This document shows positions 35,199 to 46,079 of a stretch of 64,000 nucleotides of DNA, piece by piece. This DNA comes from Zea mays (taxonomy: Eukaryota > Streptophyta > Magnoliopsida > Poales > Poaceae), in contig NC_050105.1 of assembly GCF_902167145.1 (NCBI RefSeq), positions 142,275,988-142,339,987 on the forward strand. The letters run 5' to 3'. The notes beneath the pieces were generated by a model that worked only from the letters and a program-made list of their open reading frames with translations, was not told the origin of the DNA and did no database searches. The position numbers were made by a program, and so were the translations under genes. Within the stretch, counting starts at the first letter, position 1; each line of letters opens with the position of its first letter.

Positions 35199-37969
35199 CG
35201 TGACGTACCAGCGGTGCATGAACCATGTGTTCGGCGAACACATTGGTCGCACGGTCGAGGCCTACGTCGATGACATCGTATTCAAGACTAGGAAAGCCTT
35301 CGACCTCCTTTCCGACCTTGAAGTGACATTCCGATGTCTCAAGGCGAAAGGCGTCAAGCTCAATCCCGAGAAGTGTGTCTTCGGGGTGCCCCGAGGCATG
35401 CTCTTGGGGTTCATCGTCTCCGAGCGGGGCATCGAAGCCAACCCGGAGAAGATCACAGCCATCACCAGCATGGGGCCCATCAAGGACATGAAAGGCGTAC
35501 AGAGGGTCATGGGATGTCTCGCGGCTCTGAGCCGCTTCATCTCACGCCTCGGCGAAAGAGGTTTACCTCTGTACCGCCTCTTAAGGAAGGCCGAGTGCTT
35601 CGCTTGGACCCCTGAGGCTGAGGAAGCCCTCGGGAACCTGAAGGCGCTCCTCACGAAGGCGCCTATCTTGGTGCCCCCAGCTGCCGGAGAAGCCCTCTTG
35701 GTATACGTCATCGCGACCACTCAGGTGGTTAGCGCCGTGATTGTGGTCAAGAGGCAAGAAGAGGGGCATGCATTGCCCGTTCAGAGGCCTGTCTACTTCG
35801 TCAGCGAGGTACTGTCCGAAACCAAGATCCGCTACCCACAAGTTCAGAAGCTGCTGTACGTGGTGATCCTGACACGGCGGAAGTTGCGACACTACTTCGA
35901 GTCTCATCTGGTAACTGTGGTGTCATCCTTCCCCCTGGGGGAGATCATCCAGTGCCGGGAGGCCTCGGGTAGGATCGCAAAGTGGGCGGTGGAAATCATG
36001 GGCGAAACAATCTCGTTCGCCCCTCGGAAGGCCATCAAGTCCCAGGTCCTAGCGGACTTCGTGGCCGAATGGGTCGACACCCAGCTCCCAACAGCTTCGA
36101 TCCAACCGGAGCTCTGGACCATGTTCTTCGACAGGTCGCTGATGAAGACAGGAGCCGACGCAGGCCTACTCTTCGTCTCGCCCCTCGGGAAGCACCTACG
36201 CTACGTGCTACGTCTCCATTTCCCGGCATCCAACAATGTGGCTAAGTACGAGGCTCTGGTCAACGGATTGCGGATCGCCATCGAGCTAGGGGTCCGATGC
36301 CTCGACGCTCGCGGTGACTCGCAGCTCGTCATCGACCAAGTCATGAAGAAGTCCCACTGTCGCGACCCAAAGATGGAGGCCTATTGCGATGAGGTTCGGC
36401 GCCTGGAAGACAAGTTCTACGGGCTCGAGCTCAACCACATCGCTCGGCGCTACAACGAGACTGCGGACGAGCTGGCTAAAATAGCCTTGGGGCGAACAAC
36501 GGTTCCCCCGGACGTCTTCTCCCGAGATCTGCATCAGCCCTCCGTCAAGATCGACGGCACGCCCGAGCCTGAGGCACCCTCGGCCCAGCCCGAGGTACCC
36601 TCGGCACGGTCCAAGGCGCCCTCGGCTCGGCCCGAGGCACCCTCGGACTAGCCCGAAGTACCCTCGGCACAGTCCGAAGCACCCTCGGCTCGGCTCGTGG
36701 CACCCTCGGTTCGGCCCGAGGTACCCTCGGCCCCCGAGGGCGAGACACTGCACGTCGGGGGGGAGCGAAGTGGGGTCACGCCTGATCAAAACTGGCAGAC
36801 CCCGTACCTGCAATATCTCCGCCGAGGAGAGCTACCCTCCAACCGAGCCGAAGCTCGGTGGGTGGCGCGGCGCGCCAAGTCGTTCGTCTTGCTGGGAGAT
36901 GAGAAGGAGCTCTACCACCGCAGCCCCTCAGGCATCCTCCAGCGATGCATCTCCATCGCCGAAGGTCAGGAATTCCTGCGAGAGATACACTCGGGGGCTT
37001 GCGGCCATCACGCAGCGCCTCAATCCCTTGTCGGGAATGCTTTTCGACAAGGTTTCTACTGGCCGACGGCGGTGGCCGACGCCACTAGAATTGTCCGCAC
37101 CTGCGAAGGGTGTCAGTTCTACGCAAGGCAGACCCACCTGCCCGCTCAGGCTCTGCAGACGATACCCATCACGTGGCCTTTTGTTGTGTGGGTTCTGGAC
37201 CTCGTCGGCCCCTTGCAGAAGGCACCCGGGGGCTACACGCACCTGTTGGTCGCCATCGACAAATTCTCCAAGTGGATCGAGGTCCGACCCCTAAACAGCA
37301 TCAGGTCCGAGCAACGGCACCCAGTTCACCGGCAGGAAGTTCCTGGACTTCTGCGAGGATCACCACATCCGAGTGGACTGGGCCGCCGTGGCTCACCCCA
37401 TGTCAAATGGGCAAGTAGAGCGTGCCAATGGCATGATTCTGCAAGGACTCAAGCCTCAGATCTACAACGACCTCAACAAGTTCGGCAAGCGATGGATGAA
37501 GGACCTCCCCTCGGTGGTCTGGAGCCTGAGGACAACGCCGAGCCGAGCCACGGGCTTCACGCCGTTCTTTCTGGTCTATGGGGCCGAGGCCATCTTGCCC
37601 ACAGACTTAGAATACGGTTCCCCGAGGATAAAGGCCTACACCGACCAAAGCAACCAAGCTAGTCGAGAGGACTCGTTGGACCAGCTGGAGGAGGCTCGGG
37701 ACAAAGCCTTACTACACTCGGCGCGGTACCAGCAGTCCCTGCGACGCTACCACGCCCGAGGGGTCCGGTCCCGAGACCTCCAGGTGGGCGACCTGGTGCT
37801 TCGGCTGCGACAAGACGCCCGAGGGCGGCACAAGCTCATGCCCCCCTGGGAGGGGCCGTTCGTCATCGCCAAAGTTCTGAAGCCCGGAACGTACAAGCTG
37901 GCCAACAGTCAAGGCGAGGTCTACAACAACGCTTGGAACATCCAACAGCTACGTCGCTTCTACCCTTAA
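35199..37969 (+). pseudogene. Huck-like RT end, double RNase H and integrase, broken
   Basis: Resumes the RT (VTYQRCMNHVFG, catalytic YVDD at about 35262), then RNase H 1 (about 35640-36060), then a second RNase H (about 36108-36490: MFFDRS, KYEALVNGLR, GDSQLVIDQV, NETADELAKIAL), an imperfect repeat of Ala-Pro-Ser-type peptides (36540-36740) with a TAG at 36649, and integrase (HHCC with CEGCQF; catalytic VLDLVGPL). At about 37305 the reading jumps frame and the stretch that should hold the second catalytic Asp is gone (only NGTQFTG remains); the C-terminal part ends QLRRFYP at 37969. Confidence 0.8.
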
Positions 37970-38583
37970 GATGTTTTCAAGTTGTTCATATACCTCGCTC
38001 CCACGCAAAGTTTAGTCATCAAGGAAGGGTCGGCCTCGCCTTGGCAAAGCCCGACCCTCCCTCGGGGGCTAAAAAGGGGGAACCCCCTCTGCGTCGAATT
38101 TTTTCCTCGAAAAAAGATCCTTTCTGCCAGAATGTATTTCGTGCTTTTTGACTACTTCGAAAGCGGATCCTGAAAACGACGGAGTACACGTAAGCAGCCA
38201 AGGCTGACCGAGCCGAGGGACTCCTACGCCTCCGGGATACGGATACCTCACTCATCACCTTCTGCGATAAGTAACTCGCGTTCGGATAAGTGATTCCGCG
38301 GACCGAACAAGTCTTCACGTTCGGAAGCTCTTCTGCCGGAGCGATTCTTCGAGCCTTCTCAACTGCGTCGGTGACAGAACCCCATGGACGAGTAAGAGTG
38401 CGCGTAAGCGGCAAGGTCGACCGAGCTGAGGGACTCCTACGCCTCCGGGATACGGATACCTCACTCGTCACCTTTACACGGGGCGACTCACGCTTGGTGA
38501 AGCGGTTCAGACAACCAACAGGCGAGTCTTAGCGCTCGAAAATGAGGAAAAAACACGGCTCCGTGCCGAAATTATACACATGT

Positions 38584-39330
38584 TCAGGCCTCGATAGCCA
38601 CAATGAACAAAAACACTGGCATTCGAAGTGCCGCTGCAAACGGAACTCCGGTTCCACCTCCACACCGAGAAGCCTGCGGGGCGACGAGCACCGGGGGACC
38701 CACCAGCGACCTCTGCAGCACAGCCATGGTCCCAGGACGGACGCGGCCGCCGGAGGGCTCCCGTTCGCGTTCCCGCTCAAGGGACGCAAACCAGCTATTA
38801 AAGCCAAAGAGCAGACCGCTCCAAAGCGCATCGGCAGGTCCTCGCTCCCGTCCTCGCCACGAAAGCGAGGAAGAGGGCGGAATGTTGCATCCTAGCTGAG
38901 CAGCAACAGTTCGCCTTCCCCGGCATGGCTGGAGGACGTCTTCTCCGCAGAACTGGAGGATGGTTGCCACCACCAGAAGCTGGAAGAAGAGGTGGCCAGC
39001 CGGCCCGCGCGGGAGGTAGAGCCCCGACTTGCCTCGCTCCCCGCCCCAGCAAGAATGACGAACGTCCTTGAGGCTGAGGGCGGGACCAAGATCACAGCCC
39101 GGCTTGCCTCTCCCCATCCAGGGGCTGGAGGTCACCGTTTTGGGTGACCACCGGCGGAGGGATGCAACCGGGCTGCATGATGAAAATCCTTGAAGCCGAA
39201 CGATGGCTGAAAGGTACCAACTCCCACGGAGTTGCGTTCCTCCAACGACGAGGCGGAAAGACGGCGGGTATCCCCCATCCGGGGGCTTGGAAGGTGGAAA
39301 GACACGATGCATAAGGGAGCGCGAAGACAT
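38584..39330 (-). other. Antisense reading frame of 248 codons in the Huck-like 3' region
   Basis: Open from an ATG at 39330 to 38584 on the strand opposite the element. Product is Arg/Gly/Ser-rich with no motif I recognise. The GC-rich composition alone makes long frames likely, so coding is unproven. Confidence 0.25.
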
Positions 39331-40228
39331 GGTCGCCTTCCAAGGGGGTCACCCTCCTTTTAAAGGCGGCTCTCCCTACTTGCGTCCCCGGTCGTCGCGG
39401 GCTGAGTCTTCTCCAACACACCCCAAGGATCTCCCCTACGGCGCGGGGGCTGGGTCCCACACGTCATGCAAGCCGGCTCAGAGCAGAAGAAGCCAAACCG
39501 CCGTGCGCGGTGCGTACAACCGCCCAACGGTTACAAGCGGCCCTCCACTTTTGCCCAGACCAGCAGGCGAAAGGGCGGGCAGCCATGCAGGCGGCATGCA
39601 ACCGCGCCAAGTGGGCGCACTTCCCCGACTCCCAACACGCCCGACACGGAGGCCCAGGCCCACACGTCATGCAACCGGCGCGCCGAATGCTTCGTGCATG
39701 CAGCTGCACCGCCACTTGCGCCACCACCGCGCCTCCTCGACTGCGGAACCAATACCGCGACTCGAGGCGACCCAGCGCACGACCCAGCAGCGCCAGCCTG
39801 GCGCGACGGTCAATACGGCCAAAAACGGGCCGACAGTAATGGCGGTGGCAGGCGGGCAGGAGCAGAGGTCACGTCGTCAGCCAAGCCTACGTCCCACCTA
39901 GGGGAGACGAGAGAACCCTCTCTCACGGCGTGAAGACAACGCGCCCGTGTTCCGTTCCTCGAACGGCTCGCGCACGTGCAACAGCCGCCTCGCGAACCAC
40001 TCGCCCCGTCGCATTGACTCCGCGGCGGGACAGGCGGCGCCCCTGGCAGGAGAAGCGGGCGACGCTTCGCCTTCGCCATAATGACCGTGTCAGAAAAGGT
40101 ACGCCGCGTCGTTCGATTTCGTATCCTTTTCCTTTTTTCCTCTTTCTCTCTCTTGCAACAGGGACCGGGAAAGGGGGATACCCCGAAAAGGATCCTTCCC
40201 CGTGAAGGAACCAGGCTCCGAGCCTCCC

Positions 40229-40436
40229 TACTAATCAGAGGTTCGAAGGCTGGCCCCTCAGAAGGGTTCAACAGCCGCCTCAGAGCGCGTGGGCTCCACA
40301 CCCACTACTGGTCAGAGGTTCGAAGGCCGGCCCCTCGGAAGGGTTCAACGGCCGCCTCAGGCTGCTCGGGCTCCGCGCCCACTACTGATCAGGGGTTCGA
40401 AGGCTGGCCCCCGAAGGGTTCACAGCCGCCTCAGAC
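40229..40436 (+). repeat. Three tandem 75-78-bp repeats in the Huck-like 3' region
   Basis: Each begins with ctact/ctaat..tcagaggttcgaagg and contains gaagggttcaacagccgcctc; starts near 40229, 40304 and 40382. Confidence 0.8.
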
Positions 40437-41169
40437 ACAGAGCGAGGGATGACCATGGGTACGTTCGATACATAACCAAGGCTCGGGCTGCGCTCCCGAG
40501 GTACCCTAGGACATTTCCGAGACCAGCGGGAACGATCTTGTAACGGAATCCCATCGGAGGGAGGCATCGAGCCCTCGGACCCCGTCGCCAGGGGACCGGG
40601 TCCGGCAGATCACCCGCAGTTACTTTTGGGCATGCCTCTGGGCCTCTAGCCGACCCCTAACGAATGGGGCACGAACGTCCACTCGGATTACCCGCCTGCA
40701 GCTCACCGGAGACACCATGTTCGGCGCCCACCGAGGGCAACATGGCGCTTTCCCCCCCTCCTCCTTGCGGAAAGGAGACACAGGGGCGTATGTAATAAAG
40801 TCGAGTCTGTCCCTGATCGCCCTCTCGCCCTGTGCAGAGGCTCGGGGGCTGCTCTCGCAAACCCGGCTCCGGCCACACCGTTGACAGCGTCAACATACCA
40901 GCCCGAGAACTTGGGACCCGACCGTACACCCGGGCTACGGCCAGCTCGCATGAGGGAACGACCAGACCAGCCGAAGCATTACGCGAGGCATTAAGACCTC
41001 GGAGGAGTCAAACCACTCCTCCGAGGCCTCGGGGGCTACACCCGGCGGGTGCGCTCGCGCGCACCCGCCGGAACAAAACGCAACCGAGGAAGGCTGGTCC
41101 CCCTTGCAAAAAAGTGCGACGAAAGCCTCCAAGCGAGTGCTAACACTCCCTTTGAGGCTCGGGGGCTAC

Positions 41170-43012
41170 TGTCGGGGACCATAATTAGGGGTATCCTCAA
41201 GGCTCCTAATTCTCAGCTTGTAACCCCCATCAGCATAAAGCTGCAAAGGCCTGATGGGTGCGATTAGGTCAGGGATCAGTCCATTCGAGGGACTCGATCA
41301 CGCCTCGCTCGAGCCTAGCCTCGGACAAGGGCAGCCGACCCCGGAGGATCTACGTCTCGCCCGAGGCCCCCCTCCAGCGGCGAACATATTTCCGGCTCGC
41401 CCGAGGCCCTGTCTTCGCCAAGAAGCAACCCTGACCAAATCGCCGCACCGACCGACCAAATCGCAGGAGCATTTAATGCAAAGGTGGCCTAACACCTTTA
41501 TCCTGACGCGCGCCCCTCAGCCGACAGAGCCGAAGTGACCGCCGTCACTTCGCCGCTCCACTGACCGGTCTGACAGAAAGACAGCGCCGCCTGCGCCGCT
41601 CCGACTGCGGTGCCACTTGACAGAGTGAGGCTGACAGGCAGTCAGGCCCGGCCGCAGGCACCATAGGAAGCTCCGCTCCGCCCGACCCAGGGCTCAGACT
41701 CGGGCTAAGCCCCGGAAGACGGCGAACTCCGCTCCGCCCGACCCAGGGCTCGGACTCGGGCTAAGCCCCGGAAGACGGCGAACTCCGCTCCGCCCGACCC
41801 AGGGCTCGGACTCGGGCTAAGCCCCGGAAGACGGCGAACTCCGCTCCGCCCGACCCAGGGCTCGGACTCGGGCTAAGCCCCGGAAGACGGCGAACTCCGC
41901 TTTGCCTGACCCAGGGCTCGGACTCGGGCTAAGCCCCGGAAGACGGCAAACTCTGCTCCGCCCGATCCAGGGCTCGGACTCGGGCTAAGCCTCGGAAGAC
42001 GGCGAACTCCGCTCCGCCCGACCCAGGGCTCGGACTCGGGCTAAGCCTCGGAAGACGACGAACTCCGCTCCGCCCGACTCAGGGCTCGGACTCGGGCTAA
42101 GCCCCAGAAGACGGTGAACTCCGCTCCGCCCGACCCAGGGCTCGGACTTGGGCTCAGCCCCAGAAGACGACGAACTCCGCTCCGCCCGACCCCCGGGGCT
42201 CGGACTCCGCCCTGGCCTCAGCCGTCGGTCTCCGCCTCGCCCGACCCAGGGGCTCGGACTCGACCTCGGCCACAGAAGACAGACTCAACCTCGGCTTCGG
42301 AGGAGCTTACACATCACCCAACCTAGGGCGCAGACCAGCCACGTCAACAGGAGGCGCCATCATCACCCTACCCCGAGCTGACTCGGGCCACGGGAACAAG
42401 ACCGGTGTCCCATCTGGCTCGCTCCGCCAGATAGGCAATGATGGCGCCCCGCATACTCTGTGACGACGGCGGCTCTCAGCCCCCTTACGGAAGCAAGAGG
42501 ACGTCAACAAGGACTCAACAGCTCCGACAGTTGTCCCTCCGCCAGGCTCCGGCACTCCTCCGACGGCCACGACATCACACCAGCTGGGTGCCAAAATCTC
42601 TCTGGCTGCCACAATGGCATGTACTTAGGGCGCTAGCTCTCCTCCGCTAGACACGTAGCACTCTGCTACACCCCCCATTGTACACCTGGATCCTCTCCTT
42701 ACGCCTATAAAAGGAAGGACCAGGGCCCTCTTAGAGAGGGTTGGCCGCGCGGGGACGAGGACGAGACAGGCGCTCGCTTGAAGCCGCTCGCTCCCTCTCC
42801 CGCGTGGACGCTTGTAACCCCCTACTGCAAGCGCACCCGACCTGGGCGCGGGACGAACACGAAGGCCGCGGGATTCCCACCTCTCTCACGCCGGTCTCCG
42901 ACCACCTCACTTCCCCCCTTCGCGCTCGGCCTCGCGTCGACCCAACTGGGCTGGGGCACGCGGCGACATTCACTCGTCGGCTTAGGGACCCCCCGATCTC
43001 GAAACGCCGATA
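41170..43012 (+). repeat. Huck-like 3' LTR (1843 bp)
   Basis: Same as the 5' LTR but 55 bases longer, close to one extra 57-base subrepeat (about nine here against eight). The terminal base pair is TA instead of CA. TATAAAA box near 42706. Confidence 0.9.
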
Positions 43013-43318
43013 GTACTAGAGGTGCGCTCACTAAAAGATAGTGCAGCGTTGATGCTGTCTGCCGTCCATGTACTGCAAGTCCGCACGGGCGCTCGTCGAA
43101 TGTCTAGACGTCAAGGCTTGTGATGTGGAATAGCTGCAGCTTCACTGCTTGATACTATTTCCTACTCACGGTTTGGTAACTAAGTCATGACGAGCACGCA
43201 CGTAATACGGTAAACATCTAGAATCAGGAAAGGATGAGGCACTTTAATTTTGGGCGCCATGGTTGTTGTTCCTCCTCCTAATCTACTGAAGAGGTTGTTA
43301 TAGGAGATGCAGATTTCA

Positions 43319-44166
43319 AACGGGGAAAGATCGACACTCTAGACCTGATGGTTGATGCAACATACTGCCCAATATGTTTTTTGAAAGGAAAAGGCAAAAG
43401 ATTTGCCATTTCAATATATTAGACGGAAGATAAAAAAACTTTACAAAAACTGGCACAAAAACCAAAAACAACTTGCCAATCATGCCCTAGTTACAACACC
43501 GACGCATAAAAACAAAGACCCAACCCCCTGACTAGGCACCCAGCCGCTACGGACAAGCTAAACCTCCACCAACAAGTTTTTTCACCACCTGCACCACTTG
43601 CTCTGTCATTCTCTGTTGACCTTTGAAGATTCTGTTGTTTCTCTCCAACCATAAGCTTCACCAGAAATAAATTAGAAGGCCGTCGAAACTTTTTCTTGAT
43701 TGCTTGCTACAGAGTATCCTCAGTCTAAGCCACCACGTGTGCAGTGTTCCCGTCTTTGAAATACCGTCAAGGAACCGCAGATCAGCCTAAGACATGATCA
43801 TGCTCCACACTGCCTCAGCGAAGGGGCAATCCTTACAAAGATGTGTCGTTGTCTCAGGAGACAAATGACAAAGAGAACAATATGGATTGCTAGGCTATCC
43901 TCTTTTTGTTGCAGATTATCAGAAGTTAAGATTTTATTGTGCAACAATGTCCATGCAAAGAAACGACATTTTGGTTCAGTTTTTGCTTTCCAAATGGGAT
44001 TGATTTTAATTGTACAGAAGTTCATTGTGAAGTGAATTTTGTAGGCACTACTTGAACTGTATTTCCCATTTGCCGACCATCTCCAAGAAATGGTGTCTTC
44101 GAGATCATTGAGGCCATGTGTGTTTCTGATTGAATGCCAGAGTGAGACAAATTCTCTAATGAAAAA
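43319..44166 (-). mobile_element. 5'-truncated LINE fragment
   Basis: Absent from the paralogous stretch near 46705, where the flanks meet directly. On the minus strand it codes the end of a LINE ORF2: ISWRWSANGKYSSSSAYK and IWKAKTEPKCRFFAWTLLH, then, after a frameshift, the zf-RVT knuckle CSLCHLSPETTTHLCKDC. The 3' tail is not a clear poly-A. Confidence 0.65.
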
Positions 44167-44501
44167 GCTTGCCTGGAGGATGAGCAGAATAATGCCCACC
44201 AGTGCTCCAATTGCTTCTTCACCTTCATCAAAACAAGGATGGTGAATCGGGGTTTTTCAGAAGTGGTCTTCAGAGAGGTTCATGTCCTACTATATATAAT
44301 GATGAGCGAACCACGCTGACATTCTCTCTCACTCGTTCTAGATGAAAATTTGTTAGAGGCGGGAAACGGGGCACATGCTTTACTGTGGCAATGCAATAAA
44401 TTAATCCATGTAAATACATGTATTATGCAGCTTCCACGAACATGGTTACAATTATTCTCGACGACCCGCACTGGGTGGGTGTTCCCGGCCCGTAACACCA
44501 A

Positions 44502-44694
44502 GGTGTCGTTTGGTTCACGTATTTGTAACGTAATGGGTAACTGATAACGTTAAATCATGTTTGTTTTAGTTCAACCGTAATCAGATACCACACTAAAATT
44601 TGATATCAGCCTATTCAAATTTGTTACCGCCAGTAATCGATCGTAAACCATTACAATTACCATTTGCGTTACATTTCTTGAACCAAACAACACC
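44502..44694. mobile_element. Tourist-like MITE, 193 bp, copy 2
   Basis: Ends GGTGTCGTTTGGTTCA and, inverted, GGTGTTGTTTGGTTCA; target duplication caa at 44499-44501 and 44695-44697. The duplicated locus at 47030-47040 is the empty site (aacaccaaatttc), which proves both ends. It lies nine bases past the stop codon of I9 copy A, in its 3' untranslated region. Confidence 0.85.
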
Positions 44695-44702
44695 CAAATT
44701 TC

Positions 44703-45251
44703 TTAGAGATGACCGTCCGTCTCCGGGAGCGCAGGAGGGTCCTCCAGCCGCGTGACTTTCAGCACCCCTGGGACTTCTGCTCATTTGATTAGAGCGTACG
44801 TGTTGATATGATGGACGTTGAAACAAACAATATTAGCATGGACTAGTACGGATTTAATTAGCTCACTTGACAGTCGGCGGGCCTGGTTGTTGGTGATGAA
44901 GGCGCTGAACAGCCCGAGCTCGCTCTCATACATTGCGCTCCGTGCTGCTTCGACGTTGGGGGTTCAGGAAAACAGGACAAGGATCAGTACAAAAAATACA
45001 TGCAGGGTCTTCTGTCTCTAGATTGGAGCGGTGGTGGTCTGGCGAGATGCCGACCTGCCGAGCACGTTGGCTAGCAGGCGGTAGTTGTACTCCTCGACTT
45101 CGCCGTTGTCCGGGATGCGGACCGTGGTCTCGAACAGGTGCGTCTGCTGGCCTCTCGGCTTCGGCGGGCCGACGGCCGCGGCGTGGTGGGCAGCAGTGAC
45201 GGCGAGCGCCACCAGGACGGGCAGCATTCTGCCGCTGGCCGTCGTCCTCAT
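44703..45251 (-). CDS. Secreted stand-alone peptidase inhibitor I9 (subtilisin-propeptide-like), copy A; acceptor site mutated
   Basis: Exons 45055-45251, 44867-44955, 44703-44776; 119 aa if spliced as in copy B. Residues 1-26 are a signal peptide (LVALAVTAAHHAAA). The rest has the I9 pattern: YRLLANVLGS..EAARSAMYE, GLFSAFITNNQARRLSKVPGVLKV. Free I9 proteins (for example Arabidopsis SPI-1) bind and inhibit plant subtilases, acting in the secretory path or apoplast. The first intron's acceptor reads AA where copy B has AG, so normal splicing should fail; the next AG that keeps frame is 18 bases inside exon 2 and would delete six residues. TATA box CTATATATAG at 45351-45360. Possibly a pseudogene in the making. 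Confidence 0.65.
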
Positions 45252-45350
45252 ATGTTGCAGTTGCACGGACTGCCGCAGGCTTGCCGCTTCTGAAGATTTT
45301 TTTTTCTTTTCTGTGTTCGCTCGGTTGGGAACTTGGGATATGGAGGTGAA

Positions 45351-45360
45351 CTATATATAG
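45351..45360 (-). promoter_or_regulatory. TATA box of I9 copy A
   Basis: CTATATATAG about 100 bases before the ATG; copy B has the weaker TGTATATAGT in the same place. Confidence 0.6.
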
Positions 45361-45557
45361 GGTCGTTTTTATAGGGTGCCTACTACGCCGACCAGTTACG
45401 TTCTGATTCGGTCTGATTCGGGAGTTTGAACTGTTGCGTAATAAACAGCTTAATGAAGATCATTCATGTCTGCCACGGCGTTTGGGGGCATCTAACGGTA
45501 GAACCGATGGGGGCGTGTGCGCTGCATTTCTCATCAGGCGTTCAGCTTAGTGATTCG

Positions 45558-45973
45558 GGAGTTTTCTCAAAGGTTGAACTCGTAGAGGGAGACGGTGGAG
45601 TTGGAACGGTTCTGCTCGATCGTCACTCTCCCGCCAGGTTAGAACACTGAAAACACGAGCTTCTTTGAGGTCCGTATGATGCGCGTCTCAGCTCCGAGTA
45701 ACTTTGCTTTCTTACGACTCACTCATGTCGCTCGCTAGGGACTCCTGGATCAGAGGCTTTCAAAGAGAAGTTCGTCAAGGTCGATGACGAAAACCGCGTC
45801 AAGGAGTGCCTGGTAACCGAGGGAAGCTTTTTTGACCGTGGCTTCAAGAAATACCTGGTGCGAATCGAGATCATAGGAGAAGATCGGGAGGCATCCACCA
45901 TAAGATCAACTATTGAGTACGAAGTTGATCAAGAGCATGCAGGCAACCCCCTGTTGCCAGTACCAGTGGCTTG
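45558..45973 (+). pseudogene. PR10 / Bet v 1-like pseudogene, both ends lost
   Basis: Matches the PR10 gene at 15.9-16.5 kb from within exon 1 (gttttctcaaagg) to within exon 2. The first 114 bases of coding, including the start codon, are missing; a 4-base insertion (ctcgatcgtc against ctcgtc) shifts the frame at about 45617; and exon 2 stops where sequence changes to a U1 fragment near 45974. Intron borders are kept. It is the tandem-duplicate partner of the intact gene. Confidence 0.8.
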
Positions 45974-46079
45974 GCCTCCATTGCACTTGGGGAGGAGCAC
46001 TAGTCTACCATCTCCTCAAGTAGGAGAGTGGACATCATAATTTGTAGGAGAGGAGATACGTGTCCGCGCGGTCCCTACC
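45974..46079 (+). pseudogene. 3' part of a U1 snRNA variant (copy 6), fused to PR10 exon 2
   Basis: Begins at cctccattgcacttgg (stem-loop II) and includes stem III, Sm site ATAATTTGTA near 46037 and stem IV to ccctacc. The 5' arm and promoter are gone: relative to the intact PR10-U1 pair the whole stretch from late exon 2 to mid U1 (about 600 bases) is deleted. Short shared words (gtggcttgg / gtggcctcc) sit at the join. Confidence 0.8.

Larger units (their letters stand above)
37970..41169 (+). other. Huck-like 3' region between integrase and 3' LTR
   Basis: 3.2 kb with no sense-strand gene. Holds a direct repeat (38190-38261 and 38404-38475), a minus-strand frame of 248 codons (38584-39330), three tandem 75-78-base repeats (40229-40436), and the polypurine tract gaggctcgggggctac just before the LTR. 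Long 3' regions, some with antisense frames, are known in Tat elements such as Grande. Confidence 0.6.
17490..43012 (+). mobile_element. Huck-like Tat-lineage Ty3/gypsy retrotransposon with nested insertions
   Basis: Both ends are LTRs beginning TGTCGGGGACC; the five bases gtact before it (17485-17489) and after it (43013-43017) are the target-site duplication. Without the two inserts (22040-24622 and 25692-35193, with their duplications) it is about 13.4 kb. Order: LTR, primer site, gag, protease, reverse transcriptase, RNase H, second RNase H, integrase, long 3' region, LTR. RT before integrase makes it gypsy, and the second RNase H and long 3' region place it in the Tat group. LTR wording matches maize Huck from memory. 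Several stops, frameshifts and a deletion in integrase make it non-autonomous. Confidence 0.85.

Noticed and set aside
45018..45266. Cystatin-like or unknown short secreted peptide
   Set aside because: Joining exons 2 and 3 gives a clear I9 propeptide pattern, and no cystatin QxVxG motif is present.
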